In this document: positions 18,601 to 26,334 of the stretch, one piece after another
How positions within the stretch are numbered: the first letter of the stretch is position 1
Layout of the letters: every line of letters starts with the position of its first letter
Assembly: GCF_004341515.1 (NCBI RefSeq)
Contig: NZ_SLZF01000004.1
Coordinates: 124,001 to 188,000, forward strand
Source: Allobosea sp. BK604
GTDB taxonomy: Bacteria > Pseudomonadota > Alphaproteobacteria > Rhizobiales > Beijerinckiaceae
Direction of reading: 5' to 3'
DNA length: 64,000 nt
Program-made: the position numbers and the translations under genes
Notes under the pieces: model-generated
What the model was told of the DNA's origin: nothing
The model's database searches: none
Seen by the model: the letters and a program-made list of their open reading frames with translations, nothing else

Positions 18601-18884
18601 ACGCTGATCGTGACGCGCCCGTCGCCGGTCGACTGCGACGAGATATAGAGCATGTCGTCGACGCCGTTGACCTCCTGCTCGATCGGCGCCGCGACTGTCG
18701 AGGCGACGACCTCGGCGGAGGCGCCCGGATAGCTCGCGGTGATCGTGACGGTCGGCGGCGCGATCTCGGGATATTCGGCGATCGGCAGCGTGCGCAGCGT
18801 GATGGCGCCGGCGATCGTCAGCAGCACCGAGAGGACGGTCGCGAAGATCGGCCGGTCGATGAAGAAATGGGCGAAGCGGAACAT
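15696..18884 (-). CDS. RND multidrug efflux permease (HAE1/AcrB family)
   Basis: 1062-residue inner-membrane proton-drug antiporter. It starts with the classic MFRFAHFFIDRPIFATVLSV; twelve transmembrane segments and two large periplasmic loops fit the family. The proton-relay Asp pair in TM4 is present (LAIGIVVDDAIVVVENVER). The periplasmic GVDDMLYISSQSTGDG and VLVQNRV motifs are also conserved. The C-terminal tail is Lys/Glu-rich. Forms an operon with the upstream adaptor gene; no outer-membrane factor gene is present, so it probably borrows a TolC homologue. Most like MexF/BepE types by eye; substrates cannot be read from sequence. Confidence 0.96.
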   Translation of the reverse strand: MFRFAHFFIDRPIFATVLSVLLTIAGAITLRTLPIAEYPEIAPPTVTITASYPGASAEVVASTVAAPIEQEVNGVDDMLYISSQSTGDGRVTISVVFKAGVDVDQAQVLVQNRVSVAEPRLPQEVRALGLQVRKASPDFLMVIHMLSPDGTRDQQYVSNYTTLNVKDVLTRVEGVGDVQVFGARDYSMRVWLDPAKVAARNLTAGDVVAAIRAANIQVAAGAINQPPAASDGAFQLSVNTLGRLTSIDEFYNIVVRSDADGGTIRVRDLARVELGAQDYLTNSYLDNKEAVAIGVFQRPGSNALAASDSLIKTMETLSKNFPAGVEYTIVYNPTEFIRESVSAVVQTLLEAILLVVIVVILFLQTWRAAIIPIIAIPVSLVGTFLIMSAVGISFNTISLLALVLAIGIVVDDAIVVVENVERYLAQGMSPVDAAHKTMDEVGGALLAIALVLCAVFIPTAFITGLQGTFYQQFAVTIAASTAISCFVSLTLSPALAAILLKPHSHEEPKGFLAMLSAPLRWFFKYFNKAFDWLSRAYGAVTSRLIRVGVLMLLVYAALIAVAGQRLVAIPTGLVPQLDRGYFIAVFQLPPGASLQRTDEVIRKATDMLLKRPGVAHAVTFAGLDGATFTMAPNAGVAFVTLSDFRERAKQGLTTQGILNDLRGQLFQIGEAFALIIEPPAVPGIGTGGGLKGYVQDRGGRGLAALEGATWAVAGTAGQTPGIQQPFTLFSTKTPQIYADIDRTKAEMLGVPVTRVFETLSIYMGSAYVNDFNILGRTFRVTAQADNPNRLDIRDVADLKTRNADGEMVPIGSVATFSDTTGAYRVPRYNLYPAAEVQLSMARGYSTGQGIAAVEQIAQKVLPAGFGFEWTEIALQEKLAGNTAIMAFGLAVVFVFLLLAALYESWTLPLAVILIVPMCILAAMIGVGYKDFDRNVLVDIGLVVLVGLAAKNAILIVEFAKQAEDEGMTRREAAIAAARTRLRPILMTSLAFILGVLPLTISIGAGAEMRQVLGVAVFSGMIGVTAFGLLFTPVFYVVVRWLAGLFEKKKKPEPASSDAHTAH

Positions 18885-18900
18885 GTTTCGGTCCTGGCCT

Positions 18901-18950
18901 GGAGCAATTCCGGGAAACGCGTTGACCGGTTTCCCCTCGGGAATTGCGCC
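18901..18950. repeat. Intergenic repeat family C inside the efflux operon
   Basis: A 50-bp palindromic unit: GCAATTCC (18904-18911) pairs with GGAATTGC (18940-18947), and inside it GGGAAA (18912-18917) pairs with TTTCCC (18930-18935). It lies between the adaptor and permease genes of one operon and so may set their relative expression. A second small hairpin, GGACGG/CCGTCC, follows at about 18970. Confidence 0.65.
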
Positions 18951-19012
18951 AAAGAGACTTGGGCAGGGCGGACGGAGGATACCGTCCGCTCATTGTTGTG
19001 GCCTTCGGGCCG

Positions 19013-20152
19013 TCAGTTGGCGGCGGCCGCCTTGATCTCGCTGGGCTGCGGCGTCACCGTCGCGCCCGGACGCACTATCGGGTTGGCGATGCCGTTCACG
19101 ATGATCTTGTCGCTCGGCTCGAGACCCTTGGTGATGACGCGCAGCCCATCGCTGATCTGGCCAAGCTGCACCGGCTTCGGCACCACCTTGTTGTCCGGCC
19201 CGACCGCCAGGACGATCTTGTTGGCCTGGTCGGAGACGATCACGGCATCCGGCACCAGCAGCGCATCGGCCTCGCCGGCGAAGAGCCGCATGCGACCGAA
19301 GGTTCCCGGCGTCAGCATCCCGTTGGGGTTCGGGAAGACGGCGCGGGTACGGATCGTGGCGGAGCGGGCGTTCAGCGTGTTGTCGACGAAGTCGATCTTG
19401 CCTTCCCGGTCCCAGCTGCGCTCGTCGGCGAGACGCACGCGCACGGGGGTGCCGGGCTTGCGCAGGTCCTGCAGCCGCGCATAGCGCAGGTAGTCGGCCT
19501 CCGAGGCGTCGAAGACGAAGTTGATCGGATCGACCGAGACGATCGTCGTCAGCAGCGTCGCGCCGGACTGGCCGCCGGCGATCAGGTTGCCGGCATCGAC
19601 GCGCCGGTTTGAGATGCGTCCGTCGAGCGGCGCGCGCACCTGCGTCCATTCCAGGTTGAGCTCGGCCGTCTTGAGATTGGCCTCGGCCGCCTGCTGCTGG
19701 GCGATGGCGCCGTTCAGGTTGGCGCGGCGCTGGTCGACGTCGCGCGCGGTGATCGTGCGGTTCTGCGTCAGGCCCTCGGCGCGTTCGACCTCGTTGCGGG
19801 CGAGCTCGACCTGGGCGCCGGTGCGCGCGACCTCGGCCTTGGCCGCATCGACTGCGAGCCGGTAGGGGCGCTGGTCGATGGTGAAGAGCAGGTCGCCCCG
19901 CTTGACCATGTCGCCGTCGCGGAAATGGATGCTGTCGAGGAAGCCCGAGACCCGCGCGCGGACCTCGACCTGCTCGCGCGCCTCGAAGCGGCCGGTGAAC
20001 TCGTCCCAGTTGGTCACGCGCTTGGCGAGGGGCGTTGCGACCTGGACCGGCGGAGCCGGCGGCGCGCCCTGGGCCCAGGCAGCATCGGCCGACATGGCGG
20101 CCACGGCCGCGATGATGGCGAGTGCAAGGCCCCGTGAACGGCGAACTGTCAT
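19013..20152 (-). CDS. RND efflux periplasmic adaptor (membrane fusion protein)
   Basis: 379-residue adaptor linking the RND pump to an outer-membrane channel. Signal peptide about 1-27 (ending ADAAWAQ), then a biotinyl-lipoyl-like strand region (VEVRARVSGFLDSIHFRDGD, VKRGDLLFTIDQRPY), a helical hairpin (about 95-165) and beta-barrel domains. No lipobox Cys, so it is anchored otherwise or soluble. The ATG at 20152 gives a proper signal peptide; the longer frame does not. Promoter-proximal gene of the adaptor-permease operon, divergent from gatB. No local regulator is visible. Confidence 0.93.
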   Translation of the reverse strand: MTVRRSRGLALAIIAAVAAMSADAAWAQGAPPAPPVQVATPLAKRVTNWDEFTGRFEAREQVEVRARVSGFLDSIHFRDGDMVKRGDLLFTIDQRPYRLAVDAAKAEVARTGAQVELARNEVERAEGLTQNRTITARDVDQRRANLNGAIAQQQAAEANLKTAELNLEWTQVRAPLDGRISNRRVDAGNLIAGGQSGATLLTTIVSVDPINFVFDASEADYLRYARLQDLRKPGTPVRVRLADERSWDREGKIDFVDNTLNARSATIRTRAVFPNPNGMLTPGTFGRMRLFAGEADALLVPDAVIVSDQANKIVLAVGPDNKVVPKPVQLGQISDGLRVITKGLEPSDKIIVNGIANPIVRPGATVTPQPSEIKAAAAN

Positions 20153-20383
20153 GGAAAAACTCCGGATAGCGGGATCGGCACAACCGAGACAGGTTTCCAA
20201 TCGTGCGCGCAACAAATGGGTCACACTGACGATTGTCAAGTTCCGTCACTCGACACGGCTGTCAAATTCACGTCACATAAGCAACATTCCGGCCATGGGG
20301 TGACAGGATGGCAACAGAGGCTTGCCGCCCGGGCCTCGAAGTTTTAACCGATACGCCACACTCTTCGAGCCGGAAGACCCGCA

Positions 20384-21865
20384 ATGAACGCGCATGCCCG
20401 CCCCGCCGACCCCAAGAAGCTGATCAAGGGCGCCACCGGCGATTGGGAGATCGTCATCGGCATGGAGATCCATGCGCAGGTCACCTCCAACGCCAAGCTC
20501 TTCTCGGGCGCCTCGACAGCCTTCGGCGCCGAGCCCAACGAGCATGTCAGCCTCGTCGACGCGGCCATGCCCGGCATGCTGCCGGTGATCAATGCCGAAT
20601 GCATCCGCCAGGCGGTGCGCACCGGCCTTGGTCTCAACGCGCGCATCAACAACCGCTCGGTCTTCGATCGCAAGAACTATTTTTACCCCGATCTGCCGCA
20701 GGGCTACCAGATCAGCCAGTACAAGAGCCCGATCGTGGGCGAGGGCGAGATCGTGGTCGACCTGTCGCCGACCGAGCAGATCACCGTCGGCATCGAGCGC
20801 CTGCATCTCGAGCAGGATGCCGGCAAGTCGATCCACGACCAGCATCCGACCATGAGCTTCGTCGATCTCAACCGCTCCGGCGTGGCGTTGATGGAGATCG
20901 TCTCGCGGCCGGACCTGCGCTCGGCCGACGAGGCCAAGGCCTATGTCACCAAGCTGCGCACCATCCTGCGCTATCTCGGCACCTGCGACGGCGACATGGA
21001 GAAGGGCAACCTGCGCGCCGACGTCAACGTCTCCGTGCGCCGCCCCGGCGAGCCCCTCGGCACGCGCTGCGAGATCAAGAACGTCAACTCGATCCGCTTC
21101 ATCGGCCAGGCGGTCGAGGTCGAGGCACGCCGGCAGGTGGGCATTATCGAGGATGGCGGCACGATCGACCAGGAAACCCGGCTCTACGATCCCGGCAAGG
21201 GCGAGACCCGCTCGATGCGCTCGAAGGAAGAAGCGCATGACTATCGCTATTTCCCGGATCCGGACCTGCTCCCGCTGGAATTCGACGACGCCTTCGTCGA
21301 GGACCTGAAGGGGCATCTGCCGGAGCTGCCCGACGCCAAGAAGGCGCGCTTCATCGCCGAATACGGGCTTTCACCCTATGACGCCTCGGTGCTGGTCGCC
21401 GAGCGCGACCAAGCCGATTATTTCGAGGCCGTAGCCAAGGGCCGCGACGGCAAGGCCGCCGCCAACTGGGTCATCAACGAGCTCTTTGGCCGCCTCAACA
21501 AGGAAGGCCAGGACGTCACGGATTCGCCGGTCTCGGCCGCGCAGCTCGGCGGTCTCGTCGATCTGATCGGCGAGGGCGTCATTTCCGGCAAGATCGCCAA
21601 GGACCTGTTCGAGATCCTCTGGTCGGAAGGTGGCGACCCGCGTGAGATCGTCGAGAAACGCGGCATGAAGCAGGTCACCGATACCGGCGCGATCGAGAAG
21701 GCGGTGGACGAGATCATCGCCGCCAACCCGGACAAGGTCGAGCAGGTCAAGGCCAAGCCGACCATGCTGGGCTGGTTCGTCGGCCAGGCGATGAAGGCCT
21801 CCGGCGGCAAGGCCAACCCGCAGGCGCTGAATGAGATCCTGAAGAAGAAGCTGGGTATCGAGTGA
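20384..21865 (+). CDS. gatB: Asp-tRNA(Asn)/Glu-tRNA(Gln) amidotransferase subunit B
   Basis: 493-residue kinase-like subunit that activates Glu-tRNA(Gln) for amidation. Characteristic segments: [72 protein letters not shown] and [17 protein letters not shown]. The C-terminal YqeY-like tail ([20 protein letters not shown]) is complete. Separated from gatCA by the oppositely oriented RND pair, so it must have its own promoter. A GNAT gene begins 4 bp after its stop. Confidence 0.96.
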   Translation: MNAHARPADPKKLIKGATGDWEIVIGMEIHAQVTSNAKLFSGASTAFGAEPNEHVSLVDAAMPGMLPVINAECIRQAVRTGLGLNARINNRSVFDRKNYFYPDLPQGYQISQYKSPIVGEGEIVVDLSPTEQITVGIERLHLEQDAGKSIHDQHPTMSFVDLNRSGVALMEIVSRPDLRSADEAKAYVTKLRTILRYLGTCDGDMEKGNLRADVNVSVRRPGEPLGTRCEIKNVNSIRFIGQAVEVEARRQVGIIEDGGTIDQETRLYDPGKGETRSMRSKEEAHDYRYFPDPDLLPLEFDDAFVEDLKGHLPELPDAKKARFIAEYGLSPYDASVLVAERDQADYFEAVAKGRDGKAAANWVINELFGRLNKEGQDVTDSPVSAAQLGGLVDLIGEGVISGKIAKDLFEILWSEGGDPREIVEKRGMKQVTDTGAIEKAVDEIIAANPDKVEQVKAKPTMLGWFVGQAMKASGGKANPQALNEILKKKLGIE

Positions 21866-21869
21866 GAGT

Positions 21870-22376
21870 GTGACGCCGGACGGTCTCATTATCCGGGATG
21901 CGGTCACGGCCGATCTTCCGGCCGTCCGAGCGCTATTGGTCGAGACCTGGCACGATACCTATGACGGCATCTATGGCTGGCGCCGGGTGGCCGAGATCAC
22001 CAATGCCTGGCACTCCCTGGAGAACCTCAGCGCCCAGCTCGACCGCGACGGCGAGGCCTTCCTCGTCGCGCAGGTCGGCGAGGAGATCGTCGCGACCTCC
22101 TCGGCCAGGCGTGAGCGCGACCGGGCGGCGCTGCTGACCAGGCTCTATGTCCTGCCGGCCTATCAGGGCATCGGCATCGGCCGCACCTTGCTGCAGGTCA
22201 CGCTGGCGCATTTCCCGCTGGCGCCGGTGGCGCGGCTCGAGGTCGAGCTGCAGAACGAGCCGGCCATCGCCTTCTACGAGCGCATGGGCTTCTTCCTGCA
22301 GCGCTCGGCCCGGTTCGATGGCCGCGAGGACACGCCCAACACCCTGATGATGGCCAAGCGGCTCTTCGCCGATTGA
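21870..22376 (+). CDS. GNAT-family N-acetyltransferase
   Basis: 168-residue acetyl-CoA-dependent acetyltransferase. Motifs: an N-terminal IRDAVTADLPAVRALLVETWHDTYDGIYG, the acetyl-CoA loop LYVLPAYQGIGIGRTLL (Q/R-x-x-G-x-G/A), and the C-terminal LEVELQNEPAIAFYERMGF. The GTG at 21870 lies 4 bp beyond the gatB stop, implying translational coupling. Substrate unknown; similar proteins act on ribosomal proteins or small amines. Confidence 0.87.
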   Translation: MTPDGLIIRDAVTADLPAVRALLVETWHDTYDGIYGWRRVAEITNAWHSLENLSAQLDRDGEAFLVAQVGEEIVATSSARRERDRAALLTRLYVLPAYQGIGIGRTLLQVTLAHFPLAPVARLEVELQNEPAIAFYERMGFFLQRSARFDGREDTPNTLMMAKRLFAD

Positions 22377-22441
22377 GGCTGGTTCCGCCTGGCGGCGCGA
22401 TGCTCTAAAGCCGGCGCATTGCTGCCCGAGGAGCCTGCGCC

Positions 22442-22930
22442 ATGAGCGAAGCCAAAGTCGCCCCGTCCGAGATCACGATCCGTCCGGCCCGGCGCGAGGA
22501 TGTCCGCCGCGTCGCGACGCTGATCATGCTCGGCGCCGCCAACCAGACCATGACGCCGGCCGAGATCGAGGCGGAGGCCGCCCATCCGTCCTATGAGCAG
22601 TCCTTCGACGTGGTCGCGGCCAGCCCCGACAACACGCTCTTCGTCGCCGAGCGAAACGGTGCGGTGATCGGCACCTTCCAGGTCACGATCATTCCCGGAA
22701 TCATCTCGCGCGGACGCAAGCGCGCCAAGTTCGAGAGCGTGCATGTCGCGCCGGAATGCCGCGGCATGGGCGTGGGCGCCGTGATGATCGGCTTCGCCAT
22801 CGACTTCGCCAGGAGCAAGGGTGCCGAGCTGGTCGAGCTGACCTCGAACAAGGCGCGGCTCGACGCGCATCGCTTCTACCGCAATCTCGGCTTCGACCAG
22901 AGCCATGAGGGTTTCAAGATCCTGGTCTGA
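22442..22930 (+). CDS. GNAT-family N-acetyltransferase
   Basis: 162-residue GNAT acetyltransferase, distinct from its upstream neighbour. Signatures: ITIRPARREDVRRVATLIML at the N-terminus, the CoA-binding loop VHVAPECRGMGVGAVMI and the closing LDAHRFYRNLGFDQSHEGFK, typical of amino-acid or aminoglycoside-type acetyltransferases. Start at the ATG at 22442 after GAGGAGCCTG. May be co-transcribed with gatB and the first GNAT. Substrate unknown. Confidence 0.87.
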   Translation: MSEAKVAPSEITIRPARREDVRRVATLIMLGAANQTMTPAEIEAEAAHPSYEQSFDVVAASPDNTLFVAERNGAVIGTFQVTIIPGIISRGRKRAKFESVHVAPECRGMGVGAVMIGFAIDFARSKGAELVELTSNKARLDAHRFYRNLGFDQSHEGFKILV

Positions 22931-23054
22931 GGAGGGCGTCCGCAACCGCCTTCACGACATGGCGAACCCGCTTGGCGAGCGGGCGCTTCGGCTTCCAGCA
23001 TCATCCGAAGCAGCCTAAATCTGACGCCGAGCCAACTGCGACAGGAAAAGTACC

Positions 23055-23762
23055 ATGTCAGCCAGCCAGACCCAGCCGATCGAGCTCTATTATTGGCCGA
23101 CGCCGAACGGCCACAAGATCACGATCATGCTCGAGGAATGCGGGCTGCCCTATAAGATCGTGCCCGTGAATATCGGCAAGGGCGACCAGTTCAAGCCGGA
23201 ATTCCTGGCCTTCTCGCCGAATAACCGCATGCCGGCGATCATCGATCCCGAAGGGCCTGACGGCAAGCCGATCACGGTCTTCGAATCCGGCGCGATCCTG
23301 CAATATCTCGGCCGCAAGACCGGCAAGTTCTATCCGAGCGACGAGCGCGCCCGCGTCGCCGTCGACGAATGGCTGTTCTGGCAGATGGGCGGCTTCGGCC
23401 CGATGCTCGGCCAGACCCATCATTTCCGGCTCTACGCGCCGGAGCAGATCCCCTACGCCGTCGAGCGCTACACCAACGAGGCCAACCGACTCTACGGCGT
23501 GCTCAATCGCCGGCTCGAGGGCCGCGACTATATTTGCGGCGAATACTCGATCGCCGACATGGCCTGCATCGGCTGGGCCCGCGGCTGGGAGCGCCAGGGC
23601 CAGGACATCAAGCAGTTCCCGAATGTCGGGCGCTGGCTCGAGACCATGCAGGCGCGCCCCGCGGTCCAGCGCGGCCTTGCCGTCGGTGCCGAGCTGCGCA
23701 ACCCGGCTGGCATCAGCACGCCCGAGGAAAAGGCCGTCCTGTTCGGCCAGCGGGCGCGGTAG
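23055..23762 (+). CDS. Glutathione S-transferase family protein (Nu-type, YfcG/YghU-like)
   Basis: 235-residue GST with an N-terminal thioredoxin-like domain (IELYYWPTPNGHKITIMLEE, then NRMPAIIDPEG and the glutathione-contacting ES in VFESGAILQYLG) and a helical C-domain (about 95-215) with EYSIADMACIGW. The tail STPEEKAVLFGQRAR is as in YfcG/YghU proteins, which show disulfide reductase activity toward glutathione-linked substrates. The catalytic Tyr/Ser is replaced by the Thr-Pro-Asn motif of that class. Cytosolic, monocistronic. Confidence 0.9.
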   Translation: MSASQTQPIELYYWPTPNGHKITIMLEECGLPYKIVPVNIGKGDQFKPEFLAFSPNNRMPAIIDPEGPDGKPITVFESGAILQYLGRKTGKFYPSDERARVAVDEWLFWQMGGFGPMLGQTHHFRLYAPEQIPYAVERYTNEANRLYGVLNRRLEGRDYICGEYSIADMACIGWARGWERQGQDIKQFPNVGRWLETMQARPAVQRGLAVGAELRNPAGISTPEEKAVLFGQRAR

Positions 23763-23779
23763 GCCGCGCCCGCAATCTC

Positions 23780-23878
23780 GTCATGGTCGGGCTTGTCCCG
23801 GCCATCCAAGCCTTCGCTGCTCGAGCGCGGTGTTCGAGACGTGGATGCTCGGCACAAGGCCGAGCATGGCGGGGGCCC
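23780..23878. repeat. Intergenic repeat family D (GGTCGGGCTTGTCCCGGCC type)
   Basis: TCATGGTCGGGCTTGTCCCG at the left end and a diverged complementary end (CTCGGCACAAGGCCGAGCAT) enclose a variable centre. This long imperfect palindrome lies between the convergent GST and DUF2147 genes. It resembles a repeat often seen in Bradyrhizobium/Bosea-type genomes. Confidence 0.65.
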
Positions 23879-23888
23879 GCCAAGAACC

Positions 23889-24281
23889 TCAGTTGGACCG
23901 CGACCATTTGGCCGAACGGCAGATCATGCCGCCGAGCACGCAGCCCGAGGTGGTCAGCGTGTCGCCCGATAGCGCCATCGTGCCGGAATAGGTCTTGCCG
24001 TCTTCGGGGTTGAAGGCGCTGCCGCTCCATTTCCCGGGGCCGTTCGGCTTCATGTCATAGAAGATGCGCTGGCCGAGCTTGGCCGGGCCGGTCGGGTCCT
24101 TCAGCCAGGACAGCGTGCCGCACATCGCCTCACCGCATTTGGCGAAGCGCACGCGCGAGGCGCCCGTATCGCGCAGCCAGGTGCCGGTGACGTCCTGCGC
24201 CAGGGCAGGGCCGGCGAAACCGAGCATCACGACGGAAAATGCGAGACGTCGCGCCCCGCCGGCGCGCGCAATGGTAGCCAT
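23889..24281 (-). CDS. DUF2147 exported protein
   Basis: 130-residue exported protein of the DUF2147 family. Signal peptide 1-29 (MATIARAGGARRLAFSVVML, cleavage after PALA). The mature domain begins DVTGTWLRDTGASRVRFAKCGEAMCGTL, with further conserved parts DMKPNGPGKWSGSAFNPEDGKTYSG and a Cys pair in SGCVLGGMICRS. The ATG at 24281 has GAGGAAAGC in front. The family is a small beta-barrel, periplasmic or envelope-associated; function unknown. Confidence 0.88.
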   Translation of the reverse strand: MATIARAGGARRLAFSVVMLGFAGPALAQDVTGTWLRDTGASRVRFAKCGEAMCGTLSWLKDPTGPAKLGQRIFYDMKPNGPGKWSGSAFNPEDGKTYSGTMALSGDTLTTSGCVLGGMICRSAKWSRSN

Positions 24282-24630
24282 GCTTTCCTCCCTCGTGACC
24301 AGCTGTGACCGCATGGTTCAGATGTAAACTATATCCGATCCGTCCGTGGCTTCAAGTTCGCTCGGACAAGCAGGCCCTTCGCGGCTCATCGCCGGCCAGG
24401 GTGAACGAGCCGTCAACGGCCGCGTCCGGCGCGCTCGAAGATATCTTTGAAAAATATGCGCTTTTCGCCATGTCGGCGTAAACGGGGCGTTGATTTAACC
24501 GGTCGATTACGACTCGTTGAGCTTCGATTCATCGCAAATTTTAGCGGAGTTTTTCAGGGCTCGGACAGAATCTCATCCTCACAAGCCGGCCGAAAAACAG
24601 GACTGGCGCAGGAATAAAAGGGTGGTTGTC
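24282..24630. other. Divergent intergenic region, no gene seen
   Basis: 349 bp between the DUF2147 gene and the Sel1-type gene. It contains AT-rich patches (around 24325-24340 and 24440-24545) likely to hold the two divergent promoters; TTGAGC at 24517 with TTTAGC 17 bases later is a weak candidate. No coding frame with family similarity and no recognisable RNA. Confidence 0.4.
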
Positions 24631-24900
24631 ATGGCGCAGTTGGAGATGAACGCGGTTCCGGCCGCATTGATGATCCCGACCGAGGCTCCGGCCGAGGCCT
24701 ATTACGAGCTCGGCCTGATGCATGCGTCGGGCCGCTGCGGTGCGGTCAATCTCGTCGCCGCGCAGACCTGGTTCAATGTCGCGCTCGCCCGCGGCTGCGG
24801 CCGGGCCGCGTCGCATCGCGCCGAACTGGCGCTGGAACTGTCGCGGGACGAGCTTGCCGAAGCCCTGCGCGAAGCCCGCAGCTTCCTGACGCGGCACTAG
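24631..24900 (+). CDS. Small Sel1-repeat-like protein
   Basis: 89-residue protein with a single Sel1-like helical repeat pair (AYYELGLMHASGRCGAVNLV, AQTWFNVALARGCGRAASHR, then a final helix AEALREARSFL). Such short Sel1 proteins are common in Hyphomicrobiales and probably act as protein-interaction modules. The ATG at 24631 is chosen; the longer frame lacks any motif. Its TAG stop overlaps the outer edge of a repeat A copy, as for the gene at 783-1046. Cytosolic; partner unknown. Confidence 0.75.
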   Translation: MAQLEMNAVPAALMIPTEAPAEAYYELGLMHASGRCGAVNLVAAQTWFNVALARGCGRAASHRAELALELSRDELAEALREARSFLTRH

Positions 24901-25000
24901 AGCCTTTCCGCGTTTCTCCGAATCGCGGAAGTCCTCTATCCCTCTGTTTTGACGCATTTTCTTCACGCGAACCGGTGTCAACTTCGCTCGAAAATGCTCC
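24898..25000 (-). repeat. Intergenic repeat family A, full copy 2
   Basis: Inverted copy of the element at 683-785: reads TAGAGCCTTTCCGCG at its left edge and TCGCTCGAAAATGCTCC at its right. It differs from copy 1 by scattered substitutions. Its TAG is the stop codon of the Sel1-like gene. Confidence 0.85.
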
Positions 25001-25081
25001 AACGAGCAGCCGCCATAAACGGCATGATGCCCGGCGCGGCGAGGGCCGTCCCAGCCCGCCGGTTTCGCCCGCGACGTTCGG

Positions 25082-25666
25082 ATGGGAGCGATGAACCCTG
25101 CTGTCGAGCGTGCCATTGGCCGGTTGCTCCGGCCGCTCAGGGCAAGCGAGCGTCATCTCGCCTGGAACGATCCGCGCCTCGCTGAGGCGCCGCCGGATAT
25201 CCGGCTGACCAGCGCAGCCTTTGCCGATGGCGGCGCGATCCCGCTGCGCCATGCCGGCGCGGGCGTCGGCGCCAATCTCTCGCCGCCGCTCGGCTGGAGC
25301 GGTGTCCCTCACCACACTGCCGAGCTTGCGCTGATCGTCCAGGATCCCGATGCCCCGCTGCTCAGGCCGGTGGTCCATCTGATCGCCCTGGGCCTGCCAC
25401 CCGGCCGCGACGGCCTGGAGGAAGGCGAGCTCGCGCCGGACAAAAGCGGCGGGATCCGATTCGGTCGCGGCTCTTTCCGTCGCATCGGCTATGCGGGCCC
25501 GCGCCCGGTGCGCGGCCACGGCCCGCATCGCTATGTCTTCCAGATCGTCGCGCTCGTGCGCCCGCTCCCCGTCCCGTCCGAGCCCGATCTCGCCGCGACC
25601 CTGGCAGCGATGGCGGGGATCGTCAGCGCGCGCGGGCGCTTGACCGGTACCTTCGAACGGAGCTGA
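25082..25666 (+). CDS. YbhB/YbcL-family PEBP (Raf kinase inhibitor-like) protein
   Basis: 194-residue phosphatidylethanolamine-binding protein homologue. Family motifs: IRLTSAAFADGGAIPLRHAG, ANLSPPLGWSGVP, LALIVQDPDAP and, near the end, GPRPVRGHGPHRYVFQIVAL with the ligand-site His. No signal peptide. Starts at 25082 or 25091 are both possible; neither has a well-spaced ribosome binding site. Bacterial members have no settled role. Possibly co-transcribed with nothing else: ndk downstream has its own promoter. Confidence 0.87.
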   Translation: MGAMNPAVERAIGRLLRPLRASERHLAWNDPRLAEAPPDIRLTSAAFADGGAIPLRHAGAGVGANLSPPLGWSGVPHHTAELALIVQDPDAPLLRPVVHLIALGLPPGRDGLEEGELAPDKSGGIRFGRGSFRRIGYAGPRPVRGHGPHRYVFQIVALVRPLPVPSEPDLAATLAAMAGIVSARGRLTGTFERS

Positions 25667-25675
25667 CGGCCTGCC

Positions 25676-25704
25676 TTGTGGGCCGGGCGGGGCGCCGCTA
25701 TAAG
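25676..25704 (+). promoter_or_regulatory. Candidate promoter for ndk
   Basis: TTGTGG (25676-25681), a 17-base spacer and TATAAG (25699-25704), 38 bp upstream of the ndk ATG. Good -10 and ideal spacing. Confidence 0.55.
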
Positions 25705-25742
25705 CGCGCCACTTTTCCCCGTTTGCCCTCAAGGAACCCACG

Positions 25743-26165
25743 ATGGCTGTCCAGCGTACCTTCTCCATTCTCAAGCCCGACGCGACGAAGCGCAATCTCA
25801 CCGGCGCGGTCAACGCGGTCATCGAGAAGGCCGGCCTGCGCATCGTCGCGCAGAAGCGCATCCAGATGACCAAAGCCCAGGCCGAGACCTTCTACGCCGT
25901 CCACAAGGAGCGGCCTTTCTTCGGCGAGCTCGTCGAGTTCATGACCTCCGGTCCGGTCGTCGTGCAGGTCCTGGAAGGCGAGAACGCCATCGCGGCCTAT
26001 CGCGAGGTGATGGGCGCCACCAACCCGGCCAACGCTGCCGAGGGCACTGTCCGCAAGCTCTTCGCCCAGTCGGTCGGCGAGAACACCGTCCATGGTTCGG
26101 ACGCTCCGGAGACCGCCGCGATCGAGATCGCGCAGTTCTTCTCGGGCAACGAGATCGTCGGCTGA
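25743..26165 (+). CDS. ndk: Nucleoside diphosphate kinase
   Basis: 140-residue Ndk, which equilibrates nucleoside di- and triphosphates through a phosphohistidine intermediate. The sequence runs [20 protein letters not shown], and the active-site His is in the [20 protein letters not shown] block. Length and ends are exactly as in the family. Preceded by AGGAACCCACG; monocistronic, followed by a repeat B unit and a strong terminator. Confidence 0.97.
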   Translation: MAVQRTFSILKPDATKRNLTGAVNAVIEKAGLRIVAQKRIQMTKAQAETFYAVHKERPFFGELVEFMTSGPVVVQVLEGENAIAAYREVMGATNPANAAEGTVRKLFAQSVGENTVHGSDAPETAAIEIAQFFSGNEIVG

Positions 26166-26179
26166 TCCCAGCCTTCTGT

Positions 26180-26232
26180 TCCCGCATCGGCCTTTCCCGA
26201 AAACCGCAATCCACTTTTCGGGCCGATGCGCC
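26180..26232 (-). repeat. Intergenic repeat family B, short copy 1
   Basis: Reverse-orientation unit: CGCATCGGCC and GGCCGATGCG ends enclose CCGAAAACCGCAATCCACTT. Related units lie at 27352-27456, 52040-52130 and 52596-52650. It sits between ndk and its terminator. Confidence 0.75.
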
Positions 26233-26243
26233 AGCCAATAGCG

Positions 26244-26278
26244 AAACGGCGGAGCCAAGGGCTCCGCCGTTTTCGTTT
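26244..26278 (+). terminator. Rho-independent terminator of ndk
   Basis: Perfect 13-bp stem AAACGGCGGAGCC (26244-26256) / GGCTCCGCCGTTT (26260-26272), AAG loop, then T-rich TCGTTT. Confidence 0.9.
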
Positions 26279-26298
26279 GTGCCGTCAGGGACTTGAGT

Positions 26299-26322
26299 CT
26301 CGGCCCTCATGCGAGGGCCGAG
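26299..26322 (-). terminator. Hairpin after the MipA-family gene
   Basis: CTCGGCCCTC (26299-26308) and GAGGGCCGAG (26313-26322), perfect 10-bp arms with a 4-base loop, 12 bp past the stop of the minus-strand gene. No clear T-tract on that strand. Confidence 0.5.
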
Positions 26323-26334
26323 GCAGGCCGAAGC

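Noticed and set aside
17037..19484. 815-codon plus-strand open frame
   Set aside because: Antisense shadow of the RND permease; the translation is Arg/Asp/Gln-rich with no motif, an effect of high GC.
24541..25116. 191-codon minus-strand frame
   Set aside because: Reads through repeat A and the antisense of the Sel1 gene; its only repeated segments are translated repeat.
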